A stretch of DNA of 64,000 nt from JACVRW01 sp963814095 (GTDB taxonomy: Bacteria > Actinomycetota > Thermoleophilia > Solirubrobacterales > Thermoleophilaceae), in the NCBI GenBank assembly GCA_963814095.1, contig CAWFBT010000024.1:62001-126000 (forward strand), read 5' to 3'. Within the stretch, counting starts at the first letter, position 1. The number at the start of each line of letters is the position of its first letter. The notes below the pieces were generated by a model. The model was not told the DNA's origin. It was given only the letters and a program-made list of their open reading frames with translations, and did no database searches. The position numbers and the translations under genes are program-made. Of this stretch, positions 38,267-47,499 are shown piece by piece.

Positions 38267-40333
38267 ATGCGCAAAGGACTCCATGCTGCGGCCGCCGCCG
38301 CGCTCATAACGATGCTCATCCCGGCCGCCGCCGAGGCGCAGGACTCGAAGCCCTCCCGGGCCTGCGACTTCACGGATCCGTCCGTCTGCCTCTACCCGTG
38401 GCCCAACGACCACTACACGAAGCGCGACGCTTCGACGCCGACCGGCCGGCGCCTTGCGCTACAGCGCTCGTCGATGCCGAGGAACAAGGACGGGACGCCG
38501 ATCGACCCGGCTGACATGAACCGTGCCGACGGCTTCAGCCCGGGCTCGATCCTGATCACGAAGGTGCCCGGTCTCGACACACCCGAGGCTGCCCGGCGGA
38601 GCCGGCTCCCGGGGTTGAGCGATCCCTCGAAGAGCCTCGCGAAGAACTCGCCGGTCGTGGTCATCAACGCGCGCACCGGCAAGCGCCACCCCGTCTTCGC
38701 GGAGGTCGACGCCAATCCGCAGAACGCCGCCGACCGCGTGCTGATCATCCGGCCGGTGCGCAACTTCGCCGAGGGCGAGCGCTACATCGTTGCGCTTCGC
38801 AACCTCAGGAACGCGAGCGGGGCCACCCTGCGCGCGGGCAAGAACTTCCGCCTGTACCGCGATGGGAAGAGGACGAAGCAGCGCCTCGTCGAGAGCCGCA
38901 GGGCGCACTTCAGCGAGCTCTTCAAGAAGCTCCGCAAGGCGGATGTAAAGCGCCAGAGCCTCTACCTCGCCTGGGATTTCACGGTGGCGAGCCGCCAGAG
39001 CCTGACGCAGCGCGCTCTCCACATCCGCGACGAGGCCTTCCGCTCGCTCGGTGACCGCAACCTGAAGGACCTGAAGGTGAGTGGGCGCTCGCCGGCGTTC
39101 ACGGTGGACTCGGTGCAGGACCTGAGCGCGGCCGAGGACGCCGAGATCGCGCGCCGGGTGAGGGGCACGATCAGCGTCCCCTGCTTCCTCACGGACGGCT
39201 GCGCCCCCGGCGGTCGCTTCACGTTCGACCGCAAGGGCTTGCCGCAGCGGCACGGCAGCTACAGCTTCAGCTACGTCTGCGAGATCCCGCGCGTCGCACT
39301 TGACCCGGCCGCTCCGGCAAAGGGGCGTCCGTCGCTGTACGGCCACGGCCTGCTCGGCAGCGCCGAGGAGATCGACGCCGGCAACGTCGAGGCGATGGCG
39401 AACGAGCACAACTTCGTGTTCTGCGCGACCGATTGGGCGGGATTCGCAGAGCAGGACCTCGGCCACATCGTGAACGTGATGTCCGACTTCTCGAAGTTCA
39501 ACACCGTCGCCGACCGCATGCAGCAGGGCTTCGTGAACCAGATGTTCCTCGGGCGGGCGCTGATCCACCCGCAGGGGCTCTCCTCGAACGCCGCCTTCCA
39601 GAAGAACGGGCAGGGCGTGATCGACACGCGCCGCCTGTTCTTCGACGGCAACTCCCAGGGCGGAATCATGGGCGGAGCGCTCACGGCACTCGCGCCCGAC
39701 TTCGACCGCGCCGTGCTCGGCGTGCCGGGCATGAACTACTCGACGCTGTTGCAGCGCAGCGTCGACTTCGACGAGTTCGCCCCGATCATCTACGGCGGCT
39801 ACCCGAACGAGCTCGAGCGCCAGCTTTGGCTCGGACAGATCCAGTTGCTCTGGGACCGCGGCGAGTCGAACGGCTACGCGCAGCACATCACGAGCCGGCC
39901 GCTCCCGGGCACGCCCAAGCACACGGTTCTGATGCACGTGGCCTTCGGCGATCACCAGGTCGCGGACTTCACGGCGGCGAACATGGCGCGCACGTTCGGC
40001 GTACCTGTCCGCCGTCCGGTGCTCGACCCCGGCCGCTCGGCGCTCCGGAACCCGTGGTACGGGCTGAAGACGCTGAAGCTGCCATCGACAGGCTCCGGCA
40101 TGGTCTGGTGGGACGTCGGGCCGATGCGGACGGTTGGCACCTCGACCGAGGGCACACCGGCGCCGCCGACGGCGAACGTGCCGCCGCGCGAAGGTCGCGA
40201 TCCGCACGGCGCGCCGCGCGGTGAGGCCAGCGCGCGCGTGCAGAAGTCCGAGTTCCTCAAACTGCGCGGACGGATCGTCGAGGTCTGCGGCTCGAGGCCG
40301 TGCTACGCAAGGGGTTGGACCGGGGCTCCGTAG
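38267..40333 (+). CDS. Large secreted alpha/beta-hydrolase-like protein
   Basis: 688 residues from ATG 38267. Signal peptide GLHAAAAAALITMLIPAAAE ending AEA/QDSK. An N-terminal region (CDFTDPSVCLYPWPNDHYTK) precedes a beta-rich domain (residues ~100-300) and a hydrolase domain with nucleophile elbow FFDGNSQGGIMGGALTA near residue 465 and a late VAFGDHQVADF that supplies Asp/His. Cys in CDFTD and CEIPR may form disulfides. I know of similarly built actinobacterial and myxobacterial secreted proteins annotated only as hypothetical; the substrate is unknown. Overlaps the next gene region slightly. Confidence 0.75.
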   Translation: MRKGLHAAAAAALITMLIPAAAEAQDSKPSRACDFTDPSVCLYPWPNDHYTKRDASTPTGRRLALQRSSMPRNKDGTPIDPADMNRADGFSPGSILITKVPGLDTPEAARRSRLPGLSDPSKSLAKNSPVVVINARTGKRHPVFAEVDANPQNAADRVLIIRPVRNFAEGERYIVALRNLRNASGATLRAGKNFRLYRDGKRTKQRLVESRRAHFSELFKKLRKADVKRQSLYLAWDFTVASRQSLTQRALHIRDEAFRSLGDRNLKDLKVSGRSPAFTVDSVQDLSAAEDAEIARRVRGTISVPCFLTDGCAPGGRFTFDRKGLPQRHGSYSFSYVCEIPRVALDPAAPAKGRPSLYGHGLLGSAEEIDAGNVEAMANEHNFVFCATDWAGFAEQDLGHIVNVMSDFSKFNTVADRMQQGFVNQMFLGRALIHPQGLSSNAAFQKNGQGVIDTRRLFFDGNSQGGIMGGALTALAPDFDRAVLGVPGMNYSTLLQRSVDFDEFAPIIYGGYPNELERQLWLGQIQLLWDRGESNGYAQHITSRPLPGTPKHTVLMHVAFGDHQVADFTAANMARTFGVPVRRPVLDPGRSALRNPWYGLKTLKLPSTGSGMVWWDVGPMRTVGTSTEGTPAPPTANVPPREGRDPHGAPRGEASARVQKSEFLKLRGRIVEVCGSRPCYARGWTGAP

Positions 40334-40350
40334 CTACCCTCCGCGGCGCA

Positions 40351-41886
40351 ATGCCTCCTCTGCCCCTCCTTGTCTTCGTGGTGGGGACGGGCTCGCTCGG
40401 CGCCGAGATTGCCGCTGTACGCCTGCTCGCCCCGTACTTCGGTGCCTCCACGATCGTCTGGGCGAACACGATCGGCATCGTGCTCGTGGCGCTCTCGGTG
40501 GGCTACTGGCTGGGCGGGCGGCTGGCCGACCGGCACCCGAACATGCGCGGCCTCTGCCTGGTCGCGCTGATCGCTGCGGGGCTGCTCGCGATCGTGCCGT
40601 TCGTGGCCGACCCGATGTTGGACATCGCGGTCGACGCACTCGATGAGATCTCGGCCGGCGCATTCCTCGGCTCGCTCGTCGGCGTGCTGGTCCTGGTGGC
40701 GATCCCGGTGCTGCTGCTCGGCACCGTCTCGCCCTGGGCGATCCGGCTCGCCGTCTCGTCTGTCGAGGAGGCGGGCACCGTCGCGGGGCGCCTGTACGCG
40801 CTCTCGACAGCGGGCTCGCTCGTGGGGACGCTCCTCTCGGCGCTGCTTCTGATCCCGCTCGTCGGGACGCGCCGCACCTTCCTGATCTTCGCCCTGGCGA
40901 TTGCGCTGATCGCGGTCACCGGCCTGCGGCCGGTGCGTCGCTGGGCGCTCGCGCCGGCGGCGATCGCGCTGCTGATCGCGCTGCCGGTCGGGACGCTCAA
41001 GGCCAAGACGGAGGACGGCGGGCGGGTGATCCACGAGGCCGAGACCGAGTATCAGTACGCGCGCGTGATCGAGTATCCGGACGGCGAGCGCGCGCTCGAG
41101 CTGAACGAAGGCCAGGCGCAGCACTCGATCTGCAGCGCCGAGTGCGAGCCCGGGCCGGGGGGGCCGCGCAGCCCCTCGTCGGTGCTCACCGGCGACGTCT
41201 GGGACGGCCATCTCGTGCTGCCCTTCCTACGGCGCTCGGAGCCGCCGCGGCGCGTCGCGATCCTCGGCAACGCCGCCGGCACGACTTCGCGCGCGTACGA
41301 GTACTTCTTCCCGCGCACGCGCGTCGACGGGGTCGAGATCGACGCCGAGCTGTCGGACATCGGGCGCGAGTACTTCGACATGAACAACCCGCGCCTGCAG
41401 CTGTACCACGAGGACGCGCGGCCCTTCCTGCGGCGGATCGACGCGTCCTATGACGTGATCTCGGTCGACGCCTACCGGCAGCCCTACATCCCGTTCTACC
41501 TGACGACGGTCGAGTTCTTCGAGACGGTGCGCGACCGGCTCGCCCCCGGCGGCGTGCTGATCGTCAACGCCGGGCACCCTGAGGACCAGGACGATCTCGA
41601 GAAGGTCCTGACGGCGACGATGGGGGAGGTCTTCCCGTACGTCATGCGCGACCCGATCGAGGACACCAACACGCTGATCGTCGCGAGCGAGGAGCCGCTC
41701 TCCGGCGCGCGCCTGCGCGAGGCGGTGCCGGACCTGCCGCCCGGCCTGCGCGCGACTGCGCTCGGAGCTGCGAACCGGGTTGAGGAGCCGCTGACCGGCG
41801 GCGACGTCTACACGGACGACAAGGCACCCGTCGAGTGGCTGATCGACAAGTCGATCGTGGACTACGCCAGCGGGGGCGACGACTGA
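40351..41886 (+). CDS. Membrane-fused spermidine-synthase-like protein
   Basis: 511 residues from ATG 40351. Seven or so helices in residues 1-225 (VVGTGSLGAEIAAVRLLAPY, VALSVGYWLGGRLADRHPNM, TLLSALLLIPLVGTRRTFLI) form an MFS-like half; the remainder is a class I methyltransferase/spermidine-synthase fold (AILGNAAGTTSRAYEYFFPR, VDGVEIDAELSDIGREYF, YDVISVDAYRQPYIPFYLT). Known fusion family; aminopropyl transfer is not proven in such proteins. Followed by a CTGA-coupled FAD gene. Confidence 0.85.
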   Translation: MPPLPLLVFVVGTGSLGAEIAAVRLLAPYFGASTIVWANTIGIVLVALSVGYWLGGRLADRHPNMRGLCLVALIAAGLLAIVPFVADPMLDIAVDALDEISAGAFLGSLVGVLVLVAIPVLLLGTVSPWAIRLAVSSVEEAGTVAGRLYALSTAGSLVGTLLSALLLIPLVGTRRTFLIFALAIALIAVTGLRPVRRWALAPAAIALLIALPVGTLKAKTEDGGRVIHEAETEYQYARVIEYPDGERALELNEGQAQHSICSAECEPGPGGPRSPSSVLTGDVWDGHLVLPFLRRSEPPRRVAILGNAAGTTSRAYEYFFPRTRVDGVEIDAELSDIGREYFDMNNPRLQLYHEDARPFLRRIDASYDVISVDAYRQPYIPFYLTTVEFFETVRDRLAPGGVLIVNAGHPEDQDDLEKVLTATMGEVFPYVMRDPIEDTNTLIVASEEPLSGARLREAVPDLPPGLRATALGAANRVEEPLTGGDVYTDDKAPVEWLIDKSIVDYASGGDD

Positions 41887-42980
41887 GCACCGGCCCGCAC
41901 CCGGACGTCGCGATCATCGGCGCTGGGATAGTCGGATGCGCCGCCGCTGCGCTGCTCGCCGAGGCGGGCGCGCAGGTCGAGGTCTTCGAGCGCGACCGCG
42001 TCGCGGCTGCCGCGAGCGGGCGCAACTCCGGAGTGCTGCAGCACCCGTTCGACCCGGTCATGGCCGAGCTCTACCACGAGTCGCTCGAGCTCTATCGCGG
42101 GCTCGAGGGCTTCGAGATGCCCGCTGACCCGGCCGGGGTTCTGCTGCTGGCGTTCGACCCGGCCGAGCTCACGCAGAGCGCAGCCGAGATCGGCCGCGAC
42201 GTTCCCGAATTGCGCCCGGCGATGCTGCACGGCGGCGAGCTGCAGGTCCTCGAGCCGGCGCTGGCCGAGGGGCTGACCGCGTGCCGGCTCCACACCGGCT
42301 ATCCCGTACGGCCCGCCGAGGCGGCGCGCGCGTTCGCGCTGCGGGCGCACGAGCAGGGCGCCGCGTTCCACAGCGACGAGGTTGCCTGGCCGTGGGCCGG
42401 CGCCGGTCACGTGCACGGCGTGATCGCCGGCGGCGTCCGCCGCGCCGCGGGCGCCGTGCTCGTCGCGGCGGGCCCGTGGACCCCGGAGGTGATCGACCCG
42501 ACACGTGCCTGGACCCCGATCGCGCCGGTGTGGGGCGTCGTCGTCGAGTTCCAGCTCGGCTCGCCGCCACGCCACGTGGTCGAGGAGGTCGGCGTCGAGG
42601 CCGTGGCCGACGCGGGCGGCGGCCCCGGCGCGGTCTTCAGCGCCGTCACGGCGGGCGGGATCACCTCGGTCGGCTCCACCTTCCTGGGCGAGGAGCCGGA
42701 CCCGAACGCGTGGATCGAGACGGTTCGCGCCCGCGCCGCCGCCTTTCTGCCGGCGCTGTCGCGCGCCCGCCCGCGCGGCGTGCGCGCGTGCGCCCGCCCG
42801 CAATCGCTCGACGGCCGCCCGCTCGTGGGAGAGGCCGAGGGCGTCGAGGGGCTCTGGATCGCCGCCGGGCACGGGCCCTGGGGCATCTCGACCGGGCCCG
42901 CCACGGCGCGCCTCGCCGTCGACGCGATCCGCGACGGCGCCGAGGTCCCGGCCGCGCTGTCGGTGACCCGCATGCTCTGA
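41883..42980 (+). CDS. FAD-dependent oxidoreductase (DAO / L-2-hydroxyglutarate oxidase-like)
   Basis: 365 residues if started at CTG 41883, overlapping the upstream TGA as CTGA; GTG 41835 would add 16 residues. PDVAIIGAGIVGCAAAALLA FAD motif at the N-terminus, SGRNSGVLQHPFDPVMAELY (LhgO-type flavin pocket), and the C-terminal WIAAGHGPWGISTGPATARL. Oxidises 2-hydroxy or amino acids; substrate open. Coupled to the membrane-fused synthase gene. Confidence 0.85.
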   Translation: MSTGPHPDVAIIGAGIVGCAAAALLAEAGAQVEVFERDRVAAAASGRNSGVLQHPFDPVMAELYHESLELYRGLEGFEMPADPAGVLLLAFDPAELTQSAAEIGRDVPELRPAMLHGGELQVLEPALAEGLTACRLHTGYPVRPAEAARAFALRAHEQGAAFHSDEVAWPWAGAGHVHGVIAGGVRRAAGAVLVAAGPWTPEVIDPTRAWTPIAPVWGVVVEFQLGSPPRHVVEEVGVEAVADAGGGPGAVFSAVTAGGITSVGSTFLGEEPDPNAWIETVRARAAAFLPALSRARPRGVRACARPQSLDGRPLVGEAEGVEGLWIAAGHGPWGISTGPATARLAVDAIRDGAEVPAALSVTRML

Positions 42981-43015
42981 GCGGGTAGCGTGCCCTCAGC
43001 ACGAGAGGAGGCCCC

Positions 43016-44638
43016 GTGAGCTTCAGGAAGTACGAGCTCGGCGACTACGACGAGATGCGCGCGGCGCACAGCTGGGACGTGCCCGAGCGCTACAACATCG
43101 CCCAGGACGTCTGCGACAAGCACGAGCGCGACCGGCTCGCGATGGTCTGGGAGGACTGGCAGGGCAACGAGCGGCAGGTGAGCTTCGGCGAGCTGCAGGA
43201 CATGTCCAACCGCTTCGCCAACCTGCTCGAGGCGACCGGCGTCGAGCGCGGCGACCGCGTGGCCACGTTGCTGCCCTCGCTGCCAGAGACGGCGGCGGTC
43301 TTCCTCGGCACCTACAAGCGCGGCGCGATCCTGCTGTCGATGTCGGTGCTGTACGGCGACGAGGGCATCCAGCACCGGCTGCGCGACTCGGGCGCGCGCG
43401 CCGTCGTCACCGACAGCGCGAATCGTCACCGCATCCCCGAGGGGCTCGTCGAGAAGGTCTTCGTGATGGGTGGCGTGGAAGGGGACGACGACGTCGACTT
43501 CGACGCGGCGATGGAGCGCGCCTCGGCGGACTACGAGGTCGCGGACACTGCGGCGGACGACCCGGCGCAGCTCTACTACTCGTCCGGTACGACCGGGCTC
43601 GCCAAGGGCATCCTGCACGCCCACCGCTACCTGCTCGCGCACGAGGAGTTCGAGTACTGCCACGACGTGCGCGACGGTGAGCTCTTCCACGGCTCGGGCG
43701 AGTGGGCCTGGGCGGCCGGCATCTGCCCGCTGCTCGGCCCCTGGCGCTACGGCGCCGTCGCGCTCGTCCAGGCGCGCAAGGGCGGCTACGACCCCGAGGA
43801 GCACCTGCGCTTCCTGTCGAAGCACGGCGTGGAGAACATGTTCACGACGCCGACGGCGCTGCGCTCGATGACCGGCGTCGAGGACGCCGGCAAGCGCTAC
43901 CCGATGGAGCGGCTGCGCGTGACCTGCTCGGCGGGCGAGCCGCTCAACCCGGAGGTGATCCGCTGGTTCCGCGAGCAGTTCGGGATCACCGTGCTCGACT
44001 ACTACGGGCTCACCGAGAGCTATCCGCTGTGCGGCAACTTTCCGAGCGTCGAGGTGCGCGAGGGCTCGATGGGGCGCCCCGTGCCCGGCTGGGACGTCCA
44101 GATCCTCGACGAGGACGAGCAGCCGCTGCCGCCGGGCGAGCGCGGCGAGATCTGCCTGCGTGCGCGATCGAACCCGCATTACCCGATCGGCTACTGGAAT
44201 CGCCCCGAGGACACCGAGGAGGTGTTCGGCGGCGAGTGGTTCCACACGAAGGACGCGGCGACCGCCGACGAGGACGGCTACATCTGGTACGCCGGCCGCG
44301 CGGACGACGTGATCATCTCGGCGGGCTATCGGATCGGCCCCTTCGAGGTCGAGTCGGCATGCGTCGAGCACCCGGCCGTCAAGGAGGCGGCCGCGGTGGC
44401 CGCGCCCGACGAGCGCCGCGGCGACATCGTCAAGGCCTTCATCGTGCTCGCCGGTGGCCACGAGGCCTCGGATGCGCTCGCCGACGAGATCAAGAAGCAC
44501 GTGCGCGAGCGCCACTCGGCGTACGCGTACCCGCGCGAGATCGAGTTCGTCGACGACCTGCCGAAGACGCTGACCGGCAAGATCCGGCGCGTCGAGCTGC
44601 GAGAGAAGGAGCGTGAGCGCCGCGGCGCCGGGCGCTAG
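43016..44638 (+). CDS. Acyl-CoA synthetase (AMP-forming, ACS/medium-chain type)
   Basis: 540 residues, GTG 43016 (RBS GAGAGGAGG). P-loop QLYYSSGTTGLAKGILHAHR, YGLTESYPLCGNFPSVEVRE, GYWNRPEDTEEVFGGEWFHT, YAGRADDVIISAGYRIGPFE and the C-terminal acetylation-site KTLTGKIRRVELRE. Activates a short or medium carboxylic acid as the acyl-adenylate and CoA thioester. 35 bp after the FAD gene, same strand. Confidence 0.92.
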   Translation: MSFRKYELGDYDEMRAAHSWDVPERYNIAQDVCDKHERDRLAMVWEDWQGNERQVSFGELQDMSNRFANLLEATGVERGDRVATLLPSLPETAAVFLGTYKRGAILLSMSVLYGDEGIQHRLRDSGARAVVTDSANRHRIPEGLVEKVFVMGGVEGDDDVDFDAAMERASADYEVADTAADDPAQLYYSSGTTGLAKGILHAHRYLLAHEEFEYCHDVRDGELFHGSGEWAWAAGICPLLGPWRYGAVALVQARKGGYDPEEHLRFLSKHGVENMFTTPTALRSMTGVEDAGKRYPMERLRVTCSAGEPLNPEVIRWFREQFGITVLDYYGLTESYPLCGNFPSVEVREGSMGRPVPGWDVQILDEDEQPLPPGERGEICLRARSNPHYPIGYWNRPEDTEEVFGGEWFHTKDAATADEDGYIWYAGRADDVIISAGYRIGPFEVESACVEHPAVKEAAAVAAPDERRGDIVKAFIVLAGGHEASDALADEIKKHVRERHSAYAYPREIEFVDDLPKTLTGKIRRVELREKERERRGAGR

Positions 44639-44642
44639 GGCT

Positions 44643-45071
44643 TCAGAGCTCGGCCAGCGCGATCAGGGCGGCGTGCAGCGTCGCTCGTTGGCGAGGGCCG
44701 AGCTGGTCCGCGACCTCACGGTCGAGCTCGGCGAGCACGCGCTCGGCGGCGGACTCGAAACGCCGCGCGTGCGGGGTCAGGCTCACGATCGTCGCGCGCC
44801 CGTCCTCCGGGTCCGGCTGCCTTGCCACAAGGCCATCGCGCTCGCAGAGGCCCACGAGCGTGGTGATCGTCTGCTTCGTGAGCCGCACGCGGCGTGCGAT
44901 CTCGCCCATGCGAAGGCCGTCCTCCTCGAACAGCGGAATCAGCACGGAACCGTAGGACGGGCGCACCTCGGGGAAGCCCTCGGTCGCGAAGCCGTCCGCC
45001 AGCAGCTCGTTCCAGCGCTGCGACGCCTTGGCGAGCAGATAGCCGAGGTTCTCACGGGTCGCGTGCGCCAC
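44643..45071 (-). CDS. MarR-family transcriptional regulator
   Basis: 142 residues. ELLADGFATEGFPEVRPSYG, winged HTH (LRMGEIARRVRLTKQTITTL, VGLCERDGLVARQPDPEDGR, ATIVSLTPHARR) and a C-terminal helix for dimerisation. Lies directly after the SnoaL gene (0 bp gap). A palindrome matching typical MarR operators sits at 45489-45506 upstream of the pair, so autorepression and control of the divergent amidohydrolase are likely. Confidence 0.92.
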   Translation of the reverse strand: MAHATRENLGYLLAKASQRWNELLADGFATEGFPEVRPSYGSVLIPLFEEDGLRMGEIARRVRLTKQTITTLVGLCERDGLVARQPDPEDGRATIVSLTPHARRFESAAERVLAELDREVADQLGPRQRATLHAALIALAEL

Positions 45072-45458
45072 CTACACGGCCGCTCCGGCGCCCCAGGGGT
45101 CGTCGATCAGCACACCCCAGGAGCCATCGGGCCGGCGCCGGAGAACGTCCGCGCTCGTTCCCGCCAGGTCCACACGCGCGCCGTCAGGGGCGGTTCCCTC
45201 GAGTTGCCAGCGGTAGGCGACCAGCGCCGTGTCGCGCGTCTCCACCACCTTCTCGACAGAGCCGGTCATTCGGGGTTGCAGCGCCGCGAAGCGCTCGAGC
45301 TCGGCTCTGATTGATGCCGTGCCGACGACCGCGCGGTCCGGCTCGGGCAGGAACGCGGCGTCTTCCTCGTACAGATCGAGCACTGCGTCGATGTCTCCCT
45401 CCGAGAGCAGTTCGGAGAAGCGCTGGACGGTCCTGGCGGGTGTGCTGTGAACGCTCAT
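45072..45458 (-). CDS. SnoaL-like (NTF2 fold, DUF4440 type) protein
   Basis: 128 residues from ATG 45458 with RBS GAAGGGAGC; ATG 45476 is an alternative. QRFSELLSEGDIDAVLDLYE, EEDAAFLPEPDRAVVGTASI, then beta strands VEKVVETRDTALVAYRWQLE and ADVLRRRPDGSWGVLIDDPW. Member of the stress-response/isomerase-like NTF2 superfamily. First gene of the operon with MarR. Confidence 0.87.
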   Translation of the reverse strand: MSVHSTPARTVQRFSELLSEGDIDAVLDLYEEDAAFLPEPDRAVVGTASIRAELERFAALQPRMTGSVEKVVETRDTALVAYRWQLEGTAPDGARVDLAGTSADVLRRRPDGSWGVLIDDPWGAGAAV

Positions 45459-45474
45459 GGTGCTCCCTTCAGTC

Positions 45475-47322
45475 ATGGTGTGGCAAGTTAGTCAGATATC
45501 AGACTATCATGCGAGAGGTTGCGCGGGGACGCAAGATGCGCCGATCACTGGCGACGGGGGGATTTCGCGCCGGCGCTTCATGGGCGGCGGTGCAGCATTG
45601 GTGGCCGGGACAGCGCTGGGTGCGCCGCTCACCGCGCGGGCGCAGCAGGCCGGCCCGGCGGCCTTCGTCTTCCGCGGTGGCAAGGTGCTCACTATGTCGG
45701 GCAGCCGGCTCGCCGAGGCTGTTGCCGTTGCGGGCGGGCGCATCGTCTACGTCGGCACGGATGCCGGTTCCGCCGCTCACGTAGGCACGGGTACCGAGGT
45801 CGTCGAGCTCCGCGGCCGCACGCTCATGCCCGGGATCCACGACGGGCACATGCATCCGCTCGCCGGCGGGCTCTCCCTGACGAAGCCGACGCTGAACTAT
45901 CGCAAGCTCGACATCAAGCCGTTCGTCGAGGCCATCCGCAGGCTGCTCGCGCGCACGGCCGACCAGGAGCCGAACGGCTGGCTCTCCGTCGACCTGTGGG
46001 AGCCCTCGGGGATGGACCGCCAGCCCACCAAGGAGGACCTCGATCGGCTGCCCACGAGACGGCCCATCCTCGTGATCGACCTGAGCGGGCACACGGCGGT
46101 GGCCAACTCGCGAGCGCTCGAGCGCGCGGGTATCACGGCGTCCACGCCGGACCCGCCGGGTGGGAGGATCAAGCGCGGCCGACGGCGCGAGCCGACCGGC
46201 ATCCTGTTCGACAACGCCATCAGCCTGGTGTCCCGCAAGATCCCGCCGCTCACGACGGGGCAGAACGCGGATGCGCTCCAGGCCGCCCACGAAGAGATCG
46301 CCAGACGCGGGATCACCTCCTATCTGGACGCCTCGGCGGGTGATATCGAGCTCAGCGCGCTCGCGGCGCTGACCGATCGCGGCCCGCTGACAGTGCGTCC
46401 CTCCTCGGCGATCACCGTCGGCCCCGAGCTCGCCGCCGAGCCGGATCGGATGCTCGCGCGCATCGAGGGCCTCAGGTCGGCGCACGCCCGCCCCGGTACG
46501 ACGATCCGGACGGTGAAGATGTTCTTCGACGGGGTGATCGAGCACCCCACTCAGACGGCGGCGCTGCTCGAGCCCTACCGCGTGAACAAGGGCACGAAGC
46601 GGAACCCGCGCTGGGTGCCGGGCAAGAGCCGCGGGCCGACCTACTTCCGGCGACGGGTGGCCGACCGCGCGATCGCGGCCCTCGATGCGGCCGGCTGGCA
46701 GGTGCACGTGCACGCGATCGGCGACCGCGCCGTGCGCTCGGCCCTGGACGCGTTTCAGCACGCGCGTCGCCGCCGCTCCGGTGGCGACAACCGCCACACG
46801 ATCACCCACCTCGAGCTCATCCACCCGCGCGACTTCCCTCGTTTCCGCCAGCTCGGCGTGCTGCCGAGCATGCAGCTGCACTGGGCCGGGCGCGACTCGT
46901 ACACGGTCGACTCGCTCAAGCCCTACATCGGCGCGCGGCGCTGGCGCTACACCTATCCGGCCGGCAGCCTGAACGACGCCGGGGCGCGGATGTGTGGGGG
47001 CAGCGACTGGCCCGTCGATCCGTTGTTGCCCTTCCGCCAGATCGAGATCGCCGTCAACCGGACGGCCGACGAGGTCTACGAGGGCTACCCGCGGCCGCTC
47101 TTCGCCCAGGAGGGCCTCAGCCTGCGGCGCTCGCTCGTCATGCACACCCGGAACAGCGCCTTTCAGCTCCACCAGGAGCGGCTCTCGGGTCAGATCAGCG
47201 AGGGCTTCGCCGCCGACCTGATCGTGCTCGACCGTGACGTCCTGGGAGTGCCGCTGCGGCGCGTCTCGAAGAGCGAGGTCGCGTTAACGATGGTCGACGG
47301 CCGGGTCGTCCACCGAGCCTGA
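45475..47322 (+). CDS. Tat-exported amidohydrolase (YtcJ-like)
   Basis: About 615 residues. Twin-arginine signal SRRRFMGGGAALVAGTALGA, then a metal-dependent amidohydrolase: HDGHMHPLAGGLSLTKPTLN (metal-binding HxH), GHTAVANSRAL, VHVHAIGDRAVRSALDA, HLELIHPRDFPRF and the Asp loop GGSDWPVDPLLPFRQ. YtcJ/AtzF-type amidases hydrolyse diverse amides. Start uncertain: ATG 45475 is the nearest in-frame start upstream of the RR motif but overlaps the MarR operator. Divergent from snoaL/marR. Confidence 0.85.
   Translation: MVWQVSQISDYHARGCAGTQDAPITGDGGISRRRFMGGGAALVAGTALGAPLTARAQQAGPAAFVFRGGKVLTMSGSRLAEAVAVAGGRIVYVGTDAGSAAHVGTGTEVVELRGRTLMPGIHDGHMHPLAGGLSLTKPTLNYRKLDIKPFVEAIRRLLARTADQEPNGWLSVDLWEPSGMDRQPTKEDLDRLPTRRPILVIDLSGHTAVANSRALERAGITASTPDPPGGRIKRGRRREPTGILFDNAISLVSRKIPPLTTGQNADALQAAHEEIARRGITSYLDASAGDIELSALAALTDRGPLTVRPSSAITVGPELAAEPDRMLARIEGLRSAHARPGTTIRTVKMFFDGVIEHPTQTAALLEPYRVNKGTKRNPRWVPGKSRGPTYFRRRVADRAIAALDAAGWQVHVHAIGDRAVRSALDAFQHARRRRSGGDNRHTITHLELIHPRDFPRFRQLGVLPSMQLHWAGRDSYTVDSLKPYIGARRWRYTYPAGSLNDAGARMCGGSDWPVDPLLPFRQIEIAVNRTADEVYEGYPRPLFAQEGLSLRRSLVMHTRNSAFQLHQERLSGQISEGFAADLIVLDRDVLGVPLRRVSKSEVALTMVDGRVVHRA
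45489..45506. promoter_or_regulatory. MarR-type operator palindrome
   Basis: TAGTC-A-GATATC-A-GACTA, an 18-bp palindrome with only the two A/A positions mismatched, the common shape of MarR operators. Lies between the snoaL/marR operon and the amidohydrolase gene. Confidence 0.62.
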
Positions 47323-47499
47323 CCACGCTTCGGTTACGGGGCCGGGTGAGCCGCGTCTGGCCCCGCATGCCACCGAGCGCTCCGCCGGAGGCCTTCCAGA
47401 CCAGCTTCGACAGCTCCGGCAACGGCTGCACGGCTTCGCAAGGCTGGCCCGCTGCCGCACGGCCGGCAGGCGAATTGCGTGCCGCGGCCGCGTCCGCCG

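Noticed and set aside
38459..40207. 582-codon minus-strand frame opposite the secreted hydrolase
   Set aside because: Mirror frame without motifs; the plus strand has a signal peptide and nucleophile elbow.
42407..44515. 702-codon minus-strand frame opposite the FAD and acyl-CoA synthetase genes
   Set aside because: Antisense artefact of GC-biased third positions; sequence is low complexity and both plus-strand proteins are clear.
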